From NCBI GenBank assembly GCA_009777775.1, contig WRLE01000007.1:1-64000 (forward strand): a DNA stretch of 64,000 nucleotides, given 5' to 3'. Shown here piece by piece: positions 43,267 to 52,047 of the stretch. The translations under genes and the position numbers were made by a program. The first letter of the stretch is position 1, and each line of letters starts with the position of its first letter. The notes beneath the pieces are model-generated. The model saw nothing but the letters and a program-made list of their open reading frames with translations, did no database searches and was not told the DNA's origin. The DNA comes from Oscillospiraceae bacterium. GTDB lineage: Bacteria > Bacillota > Clostridia > Oscillospirales > Oscillospiraceae.

Positions 43267-44991
43267 ATGGACTTTCGCGAAGAATACAGTAAATGGATAA
43301 GTAGCTCTGCTCTTAGCCAAGATGAAAAAGACGAACTAAAAACTATCTCAGACGATGATAAAGAAATCGAAAGCCGCTTCTTTAGCCAGCTTGAGTTTGG
43401 AACTGCTGGTTTACGTGGAATAATGGGTATTGGTTTATTCCGCATGAATGTCCATGTTATAAGACATGCGACTCAAGCACTATGCGAGCTTATACTACTA
43501 GAACCAGAAAGCGCTGTCGAAAAATGCGTTGCCATATGCTTCGATTCTCGAATAAATAGTGCTGATTTTTCCAGGGAAGCTGCTTGTGTTATCGCTGGCA
43601 ACGGCATAAAAGTAAGGATGTTCGAAGCTTTGAGACCAACACCTGAGCTTTCCTTTGCCATTCGCGAGTATTCTTGCATCGCAGGTGTCAATATCACAGC
43701 CAGCCACAACCCTAAAGAGTATAACGGATATAAGGTATATTGGTCAGATGGTGCTCAAATCCCGCCAGCCCATGCACAAATCGTAGCTCAAAAAATGATG
43801 GAACTAGACATTTTTGCATCTATAAAGAGAATGGATTATGACGATGCCATCGCCAGCAATATGATTACCCTCATGGGAGAAGAAACCGATGAGTTGTTCT
43901 TAGCAAATGTAATGAAGCAAGCAAACGATTTTTCCGTGGTGGAAAAAGTCGCCGACACATTCAAATTCGTATATACTCCCTTTCATGGCGCTGGACACAA
44001 ACTCGTTCCCGAAGCCCTTCACCGACTAGGTCTGAAGCATATTGCTTGTGTTGAAGAACAAATGGTTCTCGATGGCAATTTCCCCACAGTAATTTCTCCC
44101 AATCCAGAAGAACCCGCTGGATTTACCCTTGCCATCGCCCTTGCTGATAAAATCGGAGCTTCATTCATAATTGGCACTGATCCCGACTGCGACCGAGTCG
44201 GCATAATGATGAGAGATGACAAAGGCTCCTTTATTCCCCTAAGCGGGAATCAAACAGGTGCTCTTCTTCTGGACTACATAATCGGAGCGAAAAACAGAGC
44301 AGGAACTATGCCCAAGGACCCTGTGGCTTTGAAGACAATTGTTTCCACCGAAATGGTTCGTCAAATTGCACAAGATAATGGTTTAAGTTGCTTTGATACC
44401 TTCACGGGATTTAAGTTTATGGCTGAAAAGCAAAACGAGTTGGAAGCGAAAGGTCTTGGAAAGGTTGTCTTTTCCTTCGAGGAATCATATGGATACATGA
44501 TTGGTGATTTTGTAAGAGACAAAGATGCAGTAACTGCTTCAATGCTCCTTGCTGAAATGGCAGCCTGGTATGATAATCAAGGAAAAACCTTATATCAAGC
44601 ATTATTGGACTTATATGAAAAATACGGTCAATATGCTGAGCTTACTGTTAATCTCCAAATGCCAGGTCTCGATGGTATCACTAAAATGCGAGAGTTGATG
44701 CAAGGTCTAAGGGACAATCCACCAATGGATTTAGCTGGCACTCCAGTTGAAAAAAGGCGAGATTATCAACCTGGCATCGAGCTGGATGTCCTAAATGGAG
44801 TGGAATCACCCATAGAATTATCAGGCTCAAATGTCTTGCGTTATGAAACAAATGACAATAGCGTAGTCATTATCCGCCCTTCGGGTACTGAACCGAAAAT
44901 CAAAGTATATATCATGACAAGGGGAAGCTCCCAAGCCCAATGTCAAGAAAAAATAAGCAAATATGCCACATGGGCTAAGGAACTAGCATAA
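43267..44991 (+). CDS. Phosphoglucomutase/phosphomannomutase family
   Basis: The 574-residue alpha-D-phosphohexomutase has FGTAGLRGIMG near the start, the phosphoserine loop TASHNPKEYNGYK (Ser 146), the metal loop GTDPDCDRVG, the sugar-binding SFEESYGYM and the phosphate-binding RPSGTEPKIKVY. Its length fits the long bacterial PgcA/Pgm2 type, which interconverts glucose-1- and glucose-6-phosphate (for UDP-glucose, glycogen and teichoic acid precursors). GGAGGTG lies upstream of the ATG. Confidence 0.9.
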   Translation: MDFREEYSKWISSSALSQDEKDELKTISDDDKEIESRFFSQLEFGTAGLRGIMGIGLFRMNVHVIRHATQALCELILLEPESAVEKCVAICFDSRINSADFSREAACVIAGNGIKVRMFEALRPTPELSFAIREYSCIAGVNITASHNPKEYNGYKVYWSDGAQIPPAHAQIVAQKMMELDIFASIKRMDYDDAIASNMITLMGEETDELFLANVMKQANDFSVVEKVADTFKFVYTPFHGAGHKLVPEALHRLGLKHIACVEEQMVLDGNFPTVISPNPEEPAGFTLAIALADKIGASFIIGTDPDCDRVGIMMRDDKGSFIPLSGNQTGALLLDYIIGAKNRAGTMPKDPVALKTIVSTEMVRQIAQDNGLSCFDTFTGFKFMAEKQNELEAKGLGKVVFSFEESYGYMIGDFVRDKDAVTASMLLAEMAAWYDNQGKTLYQALLDLYEKYGQYAELTVNLQMPGLDGITKMRELMQGLRDNPPMDLAGTPVEKRRDYQPGIELDVLNGVESPIELSGSNVLRYETNDNSVVIIRPSGTEPKIKVYIMTRGSSQAQCQEKISKYATWAKELA

Positions 44992-45052
44992 ACGCAGGAA
45001 CTAGTATAAACACAATATTTATTAGCTGTTCATGGAAACCGGAGGGAGCATT

Positions 45053-46648
45053 GTGATTATTAAAACATCGATTGTATATTTTCTTCTATCTAAGGAATAT
45101 AGTCTTGTCTATAATAAAACCCTTGAATTGGACAATGCTTTGGAATATCCTTTGAGATTTTTCGGCGAAACTGGAAAAAAAACCGCTGTATATCTGATGG
45201 AAAAGGATGAATATATCGCAAATGCAAGCACTTTCGAAAACTGCTCCCTCATAGTGCTTCTGGGTCCGGCTGGTCAAATATCTGGTGACAAACTCTCAGA
45301 TTCCGTTGCTTTTGTAACAGATGATGTATCAAGTGATGAACTCTTTGCTGCATTGGTGAAAATTTTCCTGGATTTACAAATGTGGGACTGCGATTTAAAA
45401 CAAGCCTTTTGCGACAATAGCGATTTTCAAACTATTTTAAATATTGGACAAAGGCTATTTCATCACCCAATGGTACTCATGGATGAGTTTTTTTCACGTT
45501 CTGCTTATACCAGCGACTACATGGAAAGCTTGGGTTTTTCCTCGGAAAGACTGCCGATAGACGAATTAAAGGAGCTCTTCACCAACGAAAACTTCATCAA
45601 ATCCTTTACTCTAGTGGACCCATACACGGTACAAAGCAATCCAAACACAAAGCAAGGCGTCTTGTGTAAAAACATCTTGCGGGATGGGCATTATATAGGA
45701 CGATTGGTCTCCCACTTCATCGCCCCAGATATATCCAGCGGAGAAATCGCCCTCTTTGTTCATATTCTCAATTATATCGAAACAATGCTTGGGAGCTATT
45801 CCCATATGTTAAAGCAGCAAAACACTGGCGACTCCATTCATGCGCTAATGTCCAAGCTTTTCATAGAAGGTGAAACCATTCCCACAAAGGAAATCATATC
45901 TGTACTAAACAGAAACTCTTGGAGCATTTCCCATCAATATTTTATCATCGCAATAGAATGTACCGAAAACATGAACCCCACAACCGTCATGTCATATTTT
46001 CGCACCATGGTGGAGGGGCTTGTTCCCTATTCAAAATCCGTAATTCATGATAATCATCTTATTTGCATCGTCAATTTATCATTGAACAAAAAGAACGAAA
46101 CCCTAGACGAAATACTCACTCCCATGGACCGTTCCATGCGAATTAATAAATGCAAAGCAGGAGTCAGCGACATCTTCACAAGCCTATCTGCTGTATCCTA
46201 CCTTATCGACTACTATACCCAAGCGCAAATTTCTTTAAGAATCGGTTCAAAAAAAGAGCCTTCTCTGACTTTCTACAAGTTCAGCGATTTTAAAGTGGAT
46301 TATATAATGGAGCAAATTTTGCTGGATTATAGAGCAGGTCAATTGTCTCACCCAGCATTATTGCTTCTTATAAAGCATGATGAAATAAACGAAACAGAGC
46401 TTGTGAAGACATTATATTACTATCTCCAAAACAAATACAATCTATCCCTTACTGCCAGAGCCTTATACACCCATCGTTCCACATTAATCCGCAGGTTAAA
46501 CAAAATATTTGAACTTACAGATTTAAACCTTGACACAATGGACGAGGTGATTCATTTGCTGGTTTCTTTTCGGATGTTTGGCTATGATGATATATTTTCA
46601 GAGCAAGTCCTTGAACCAAAACCAGATTTATTACATTTCGAGTTCTAA
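45053..46648 (+). CDS. PucR-family transcriptional regulator
   Basis: I start at GTG 45053 because GGAGGG (45041-45046) lies 6 nt upstream; ATG 45032 would place that site inside the gene. The 531-residue protein ends with a PucR-type HTH_30 domain (LVKTLYYYLQNKYNLSLTARALYTHRSTLIRRLNKI). The N-terminal 150 residues show no purine-catabolism signature, and the middle (about 280-420) may be a CdaR GGDEF-like domain. The effector is unknown. It could control the next genes, the DUF362 protein and the sensor kinase, but that is inference from position only. Confidence 0.8.
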   Translation: MIIKTSIVYFLLSKEYSLVYNKTLELDNALEYPLRFFGETGKKTAVYLMEKDEYIANASTFENCSLIVLLGPAGQISGDKLSDSVAFVTDDVSSDELFAALVKIFLDLQMWDCDLKQAFCDNSDFQTILNIGQRLFHHPMVLMDEFFSRSAYTSDYMESLGFSSERLPIDELKELFTNENFIKSFTLVDPYTVQSNPNTKQGVLCKNILRDGHYIGRLVSHFIAPDISSGEIALFVHILNYIETMLGSYSHMLKQQNTGDSIHALMSKLFIEGETIPTKEIISVLNRNSWSISHQYFIIAIECTENMNPTTVMSYFRTMVEGLVPYSKSVIHDNHLICIVNLSLNKKNETLDEILTPMDRSMRINKCKAGVSDIFTSLSAVSYLIDYYTQAQISLRIGSKKEPSLTFYKFSDFKVDYIMEQILLDYRAGQLSHPALLLLIKHDEINETELVKTLYYYLQNKYNLSLTARALYTHRSTLIRRLNKIFELTDLNLDTMDEVIHLLVSFRMFGYDDIFSEQVLEPKPDLLHFEF

Positions 46649-46736
46649 TATTATTTTAGCAACCCCATGACTTGTAACGTCACATTACATATACCCCAAG
46701 TGTAGATCATATAAAATGCTATCGCAAGACCAACAG

Positions 46737-46765
46737 TGTCATACTGAGCGAAGCGAAGTATCTTT
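46737..46765. repeat. Dispersed GTGTCAT-type hairpin
   Basis: GTGTCATACTGAGCGAAGCG and the following AAGTATC form a short hairpin (ATACT with AGTAT). It is a relative of the tip of the 4.46-kb palindrome and of the argS upstream repeats. Confidence 0.6.
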
Positions 46766-46798
46766 TTGCACAGCAATTGCTGACTGAATGGAAATCTA

Positions 46799-47869
46799 AT
46801 GATTGTAGTCACATATGGAACAAAAATAACCGAAAATACATATGATACTCTTTGTGCCTCTGACATTGGCTCTTACTTAAAAGAAAATATGTCTGTGGCG
46901 ATAAAACCCAATCTTGTAACGCCACGACCAGCAGACGATGGCGCCACCACCCACCCAGAGCTCGTGGAAGGTATTATACTCTTTCTCAGGGATTTTGGTA
47001 TCAAAAGTATAAAAATAATCGAAAGCTCATGGTATGGTGACAAAACCAAGGAGGCATTCCAAGTCTGCGGTTATAATGAACTTTCAAAAAAAATGGATGT
47101 TCCTTTGATTGACTTGAAATCCGATAGTTGGGAAAAGAGAAGCTATCTCGGCACTGACATCAACATTTGCATGGAAGCATTAAATACTGATTTTCTTATA
47201 AATGCACCTGTTTTGAAAGCACATAGCCAAACCCGTCTCACCTGTTGCATGAAAAACTTGAAAGGCTGCATCCCGGACAGCGAAAAAAGACGCTTCCACA
47301 CCCTCGATTTACATATGCAAATAGCCATATTAAACAAGCTTCTACCTACTGGCTATTGTGTAGTGGATGGCATCTGCGGAGACCTTTCATCTGAAGAAGG
47401 TGGGCAGCCAGTCGCAGCTAATCGGATTGTCGCAGGGCGCGACCCCCTAACCATTGACTCCTATGGAGCGGAGCTTATTGGTTATAAACCCGATGATATT
47501 AAATACTTAACATATGCCAAAGATATGGGTTTAGGTGACTACTATTCAACACTTACAACTCTAATCGAACTGGGTGGTGAAGCAAAGCCTGTCTTTGATG
47601 CCGTTGGAAAACATACAGCAGATAGATTTAAAGGCTTTATTGATGAAAAATCTGCTTGCTCACCATGTTATGCTGCACTCGTATTTGCACTTCATAAAAT
47701 TGGAAAATATACATTCAACGAAAAGCTCCACATTGGACAAGGGTACAAAGGAATAAATAGCATAGGCATTGGCATCGGTAATTGTGCAAAGGGCTATTCC
47801 TGCAACGTTGCTGGCTGCCCTCCCAAAGCTACTGATATTATAGAACTGCTCGAAAATCTTACTATTTAG
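46799..47869 (+). CDS. DUF362 domain protein
   Basis: The 356-residue protein matches DUF362: IKPNLVTPRP near the N-terminus, an APVLKAHSQTRLTCCMKNLKGCIP segment, and VVDGICGDLSSEEGGQPV. Family members often carry a ferredoxin-like part; here a Cys-rich end (SACSPCYAAL, NCAKGYSCNVAGCPPKA) is present but does not form a standard CxxCxxC cluster. Role unknown, possibly redox. There is no strong ribosome site. The sensor kinase gene begins 11 bp downstream, so the two are linked. Confidence 0.8.
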   Translation: MIVVTYGTKITENTYDTLCASDIGSYLKENMSVAIKPNLVTPRPADDGATTHPELVEGIILFLRDFGIKSIKIIESSWYGDKTKEAFQVCGYNELSKKMDVPLIDLKSDSWEKRSYLGTDINICMEALNTDFLINAPVLKAHSQTRLTCCMKNLKGCIPDSEKRRFHTLDLHMQIAILNKLLPTGYCVVDGICGDLSSEEGGQPVAANRIVAGRDPLTIDSYGAELIGYKPDDIKYLTYAKDMGLGDYYSTLTTLIELGGEAKPVFDAVGKHTADRFKGFIDEKSACSPCYAALVFALHKIGKYTFNEKLHIGQGYKGINSIGIGIGNCAKGYSCNVAGCPPKATDIIELLENLTI

Positions 47870-47880
47870 AGGATTTGCCC

Positions 47881-49704
47881 ATGAGTAATTATGGCTCAAA
47901 CGAGAATACTAGAGATGAAAACTTGGGTTCCATTGGTCTTGGAACTCAAGTCAGTATCCAGAACCATAAAACAGAAAACGAGCAATTGCTTAAAGATATA
48001 GAGCAACGTGATCATCTCTTTCGCGCCATCAGCGAAGCGACCACCCTTTTATTGCTTGCTGATGTGGATGAGTTCGAAAATGCTTTATTCAAGAGCATGG
48101 GTATGATGGCTCAAGCGGTTAATGCAGATCGAGTACGTTTGTGGAAAAATCATACTGAAAAAGGTGAGCTATATTGCACCCAACTGTATGAATGGTCTGA
48201 AAATGTCACCCCAACACAAGGTAGCAGCATTACAATTGCAGCTTCCTATACCCAGGATTTACCAGGTTGGGAAGAAACTCTTGGAAAAGGCCAATGTATC
48301 AACAGTATAGTAAGAGATAGATCGCTAAAGGAACAAGAACGCCTTGTTCCCCAGGGTATAAAATCGCTGCTCATCGTTCCAGTGTTCCTTCACGACGATT
48401 TTTGGGGTTTTGTTGGTTTCAACGACTGTCACAAGGAAAGACTTTTCACCGCCAACGAAGAATCCATATTATGGTCAGGTAGCTTTCTCATTACAAATGC
48501 TCTATTGAGACACGAAATGACTCAAAATCTAGCAACTGCATTGGAAAAGGCTCAAGCTGCAAATGAAGCAAAAACAAATTTCCTTTCCAATATGAGCCAT
48601 GAAATAAGAACTCCCATAAATGCAATAGTTGGTATGACTGCCATAGGTAAAGCCTCCATTGACATAGATCGAAAAGACTATGCATTTGGAAAAATCGAAG
48701 ATGCTTCATCCCATTTATTGGGTGTAATCAACGATATTTTAGATATGTCTAAAATAGAAGCTAATAAATTCGAGCTATCTAATACTACGTTTAATTTCCA
48801 AAAAATGCTTGAAACAGCAATAGACATCGTTGGTTTTCGTCTCCATGAAAAAACCCATAATTTTTCAATGACCTGCGACCCAAACATTCCGGATAGATTA
48901 ATCGGCGACGATCAGCGTCTTACCCAGGTAATAACAAACATATTATCTAACGCAATAAAATTTACCCCTGATATGGGTACTATTTCCATGGATTTGCAAT
49001 TGTTGAAACTGGATAATGACTTTTGCACCATTGAAACATCAATCACCGATACTGGAATCGGAATTAGCCAAGAGCAACAGAACCGACTCTTTACTCCCTT
49101 CGAGCAAGCGGAAAGCAGCACTTCCCGTAAATATGGTGGAACAGGTTTAGGTCTTGCAATATCTAAACGAATTGTGGAATTAATGGAAGGTGATATATGG
49201 GTTAATTCTACACTTGGCGAAGGCTCGACCTTTAGCTTTACTGTGCGGCTCGAATGTGCTCCTGATGAAATCATTGATCAATCTGAAATTCAACATGAAG
49301 ATGCTATTCAGTCTTTTCCTGATTGCCATATTTTATTGGCAGAGGATGTGGAAATCAATCGGGAAATCGTCCAATCCTTGCTAGAACCTATGCAAATAAC
49401 CCTCGACTGTGCTGTCAATGGTCTTGAAGCTGTCAATATGTACAGCATTGCACCACATAAATATGACCTTGTGCTAATGGATCTCCAAATGCCCGAAATG
49501 GACGGTTATGAAGCAACAAGGACTATACGAGCCCTTGATATCCCTGGAGCCAAAGATATACCCATTTTAGCTGTTACTGCCAATGTATTTCGCGAAGATG
49601 TGTTAAAATGCTTTGAAGCAGGCATGAACGACCACATCGGCAAACCGATAAACATCGATGAAATAGTAACAAAACTACGAAAATATATCCCCCATCGCAA
49701 ATAA
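47881..49704 (+). CDS. Hybrid sensor histidine kinase (GAF-HisKA-HATPase-REC)
   Basis: Start ATG 47881 follows AGAGGA by 7 nt; a TTG six bases earlier is less likely. Of 607 residues, about 45-210 are a GAF sensor domain (LVPQGIKSLLIVPVFLHDDFWGFVGF), then HisKA with NMSHEIRTPINAIVG, HATPase with N-box NILSNAIKFTP, DTGIGIS and GGTGLGLAIS, and a C-terminal receiver (HILLAEDVEINREI, phospho-acceptor Asp in DLVLMDLQMPEMDG). There is no membrane segment, so it is a cytoplasmic sensor. The partner regulator is not adjacent. An intrinsic terminator follows. Confidence 0.92.
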   Translation: MSNYGSNENTRDENLGSIGLGTQVSIQNHKTENEQLLKDIEQRDHLFRAISEATTLLLLADVDEFENALFKSMGMMAQAVNADRVRLWKNHTEKGELYCTQLYEWSENVTPTQGSSITIAASYTQDLPGWEETLGKGQCINSIVRDRSLKEQERLVPQGIKSLLIVPVFLHDDFWGFVGFNDCHKERLFTANEESILWSGSFLITNALLRHEMTQNLATALEKAQAANEAKTNFLSNMSHEIRTPINAIVGMTAIGKASIDIDRKDYAFGKIEDASSHLLGVINDILDMSKIEANKFELSNTTFNFQKMLETAIDIVGFRLHEKTHNFSMTCDPNIPDRLIGDDQRLTQVITNILSNAIKFTPDMGTISMDLQLLKLDNDFCTIETSITDTGIGISQEQQNRLFTPFEQAESSTSRKYGGTGLGLAISKRIVELMEGDIWVNSTLGEGSTFSFTVRLECAPDEIIDQSEIQHEDAIQSFPDCHILLAEDVEINREIVQSLLEPMQITLDCAVNGLEAVNMYSIAPHKYDLVLMDLQMPEMDGYEATRTIRALDIPGAKDIPILAVTANVFREDVLKCFEAGMNDHIGKPINIDEIVTKLRKYIPHRK

Positions 49705-49733
49705 CTCCCAATAAAATAACTCCCAAAAATAAA

Positions 49734-49766
49734 ACTAGCTACCACTTAAAGGTAGCTAGTTTTTTT
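49734..49766 (+). terminator. Intrinsic terminator after the kinase gene
   Basis: ACTAGCTACC (49734-49743) and GGTAGCTAGT (49751-49760) form a perfect 10-bp stem with a 7-nt loop, followed by TTTTTT. Confidence 0.93.
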
Positions 49767-49767
49767 A

Positions 49768-49841
49768 TGGAGCGGGTGACGAGAATCGAACTCGCACGGC
49801 TAGCTTGGAAGGCTAGGATTCTACCATTGAACTACACCCGC
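49768..49841 (-). tRNA. tRNA-Gly (anticodon TCC)
   Basis: The reverse complement is a complete cloverleaf: acceptor GCGGGTG/CACCCGC, D arm GTTCAATGGTAGAAT, anticodon stem-loop CCTAGCC-TTCCAAG with anticodon TCC, and T arm with GTTCGATTC. The discriminator is U and CCA is encoded in the gene. A promoter-like TTTACA (plus 49894-49899)/TAAACT (plus 49871-49876) with a 17-bp spacer lies 30 nt upstream. Confidence 0.95.
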
Positions 49842-49918
49842 AAGAGTATTGGTATGTGCTGACGTTTGCTAGTTTAACACGAACCAATACTTTTGTAAAG
49901 TCTATAAAACAAACTTAT

Positions 49919-51976
49919 TTAATCTGCTTCGGCGAGCATTTTCGCTTCTTGGATAACCTTTGTCTGAACAGGCATTGGGGCTTCTTCATATCGAACAAAC
50001 TCCATGGTAAAAGAACCTCTACCTTGAGTCATGGAACGTAAGTCAATAGCATAACTGGACATTTCTCCCATGGGAACTTCCGCTTCCACCACTTGCATGC
50101 CCTCTGCATTTAAGCTCATTCCCACAGGGCTGCCGCGCCTTTTTGACAAATCACTCATAATGTCTCCCATATATGTATCGGGAATCGTGACAGTGAGCAT
50201 ACCGATGGGTTCAAGTAAAACCGGATTAGCCTGGGGAATACCATCTTTGTATGCAAGCTGAGCTGCGAGCTTAAATGCCAGTTCGTTGGAGTCAACGGAA
50301 TGGTAAGAACCATCCACTAGGGTTGCCTTAAGGAAAACAAGGGGATATCCAGCAAGAACGCCACGAGCAATGCTTTCCCTTAAACCTTTTTCCACAGCTG
50401 GGAAAAAGTTTCTAGGAACGCTTCCTCCGAAAATCTTTTCTTCAAAAGTAAGATCCTCTGCTTCTCCTGGTTCAAATTCCACAACAACATCACCAAACTG
50501 ACCAGCACCGCCAGATTGCTTCTTGTGTCGTCCGCGTACTTGCACCTTTTTCCGAATCTTTTCCCTATAGGGCACTCGCGCAGGAGCTAGTACAACCTCA
50601 ACACCGAACTTGTCCTTCAGCTTAGAACACAAAACATCAAGTTGAATGTCACCTGAGCCTGATAGCACCAATTGCCTTGTTTCTGAATTGTTTACGAAAG
50701 TAAAAGTCAAATCCTCCTCGGCAAGGCGAGCCAAACCGGTTGCGATTTTTTCTTCCTGTCCTTTAACCTTTGGTGAAATTGCCATTGAGTAGCAAGGTGG
50801 AATAAAATCAATCCCTTTGGCTGTAATCGGATTTTTGGCATCGCTGAGGGTATCGCCAGTTTTTGTATCAGAAAGCTTGGAAACAGCACCTATATCACCA
50901 CAAACAATTTCTTTTACTTCGGTGCTTTTTTTGCCTTGGAGTTTGGAAATATGTCCCATTTTCTCGTTGGTTCCTGTACGAGTGTTTACAAGCTGCATAT
51001 CAGCATCTATCTTGCCTGACAAGACCTTAAAGATGCTAAATTTACCATATTGGTCAGATAGGGTTTTATAAACAATGGCACAAGCGGTTCCATTGGGGTC
51101 TGGTTTGATTTCTGTACCGTCTTCTGCAAAATCCAAACTGTCGGCAGGTGAAGGAAAAATACTAACAATAGCATCTAAGAGAGCTATAGTTCCAAGTCCG
51201 GTAATAGCGCTTCCGCAAAACACTGGTACGAGGGTTGCATCGGAAAAGCCAGCTTTCAAGCCTTGGATTTTTTCTTCCTGGGTAAATTCTTCGCCATCGA
51301 AAAATTTATCCATTAGTTCTTCGCTTGTTTCTGCAACACATTCGTTGACAGTAGCGTAGATGTCTTCCAATTGGCTCTCCATATCAGCAGGAATCGAAAT
51401 TTCTGTGTTTTTGCCTCCATCGGTACTATAGGCTTTCTGGCTTATAATATCGACAACACCAACGGTTTTTCCAGAGCCATCGACAATCGGAATAACGATG
51501 GGACATATGGCTGTGCCATATCGTTCTCTTAAATCGGCAAAAACAGCATCGAAATCACCATTTTCTTCATCTGTTTTCGACACATAAATAGCCTTTGGCA
51601 ATTTGCTTGCAGATAAAGCACTCCAGCTTTTTTCAAAACCGACAGTCACCCCATCCTTTGCGCTACAAACGACTATACCAGCATCGGCTATTCGAAGAGC
51701 CTCTGCGACTTCGCCTGCGAAATCAAAAAACCCAGGAGTGTCCAAAATATTAATTTTATGATTTTTATATTCGGCATACATTGTCGCCAAATAAATAGAT
51801 ATTTCGCGCTTTATTTCCTCGGTGTCGGAATCGCCAACGGTGTTACCATCGGTAATTTTCCCCAATCTGTCGATTCCTCCAGTTTGGAAAATCATACTCT
51901 CGGCAAGAATTGTTTTTCCGCTGCTCCCATGACCAAGAATAGCTATGTTACGGATATTTTCAGTAGTATATGACAT
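49919..51976 (-). CDS. Elongation factor G-like GTPase
   Basis: The 685-residue protein has all EF-G domains, but its P-loop reads GHGSSGKTILAE instead of the canonical AHIDAGKT, and switch and G4 motifs are present (DTPGFFDF, VSKTDEE for NKxD). Domain IV and the C-terminal RRGSPVG and PMGEMSSYAIDLRSMTQGRG are conserved. This is the widespread 'EF-G-like' paralogue of Firmicutes and Actinobacteria, separate from the translocating FusA. Its exact role is unknown, perhaps ribosome rescue or stress. It has a GGGGGCTGCAATATG start region. No tetracycline-resistance signature is claimed. Confidence 0.88.
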   Translation of the reverse strand: MSYTTENIRNIAILGHGSSGKTILAESMIFQTGGIDRLGKITDGNTVGDSDTEEIKREISIYLATMYAEYKNHKINILDTPGFFDFAGEVAEALRIADAGIVVCSAKDGVTVGFEKSWSALSASKLPKAIYVSKTDEENGDFDAVFADLRERYGTAICPIVIPIVDGSGKTVGVVDIISQKAYSTDGGKNTEISIPADMESQLEDIYATVNECVAETSEELMDKFFDGEEFTQEEKIQGLKAGFSDATLVPVFCGSAITGLGTIALLDAIVSIFPSPADSLDFAEDGTEIKPDPNGTACAIVYKTLSDQYGKFSIFKVLSGKIDADMQLVNTRTGTNEKMGHISKLQGKKSTEVKEIVCGDIGAVSKLSDTKTGDTLSDAKNPITAKGIDFIPPCYSMAISPKVKGQEEKIATGLARLAEEDLTFTFVNNSETRQLVLSGSGDIQLDVLCSKLKDKFGVEVVLAPARVPYREKIRKKVQVRGRHKKQSGGAGQFGDVVVEFEPGEAEDLTFEEKIFGGSVPRNFFPAVEKGLRESIARGVLAGYPLVFLKATLVDGSYHSVDSNELAFKLAAQLAYKDGIPQANPVLLEPIGMLTVTIPDTYMGDIMSDLSKRRGSPVGMSLNAEGMQVVEAEVPMGEMSSYAIDLRSMTQGRGSFTMEFVRYEEAPMPVQTKVIQEAKMLAEAD

Positions 51977-52047
51977 ATTGCAGCCCCCTATTATTTTTAC
52001 ATAAGGATTATATAGTATTTTATTGATAAGCGCAATAAGTAATCACC

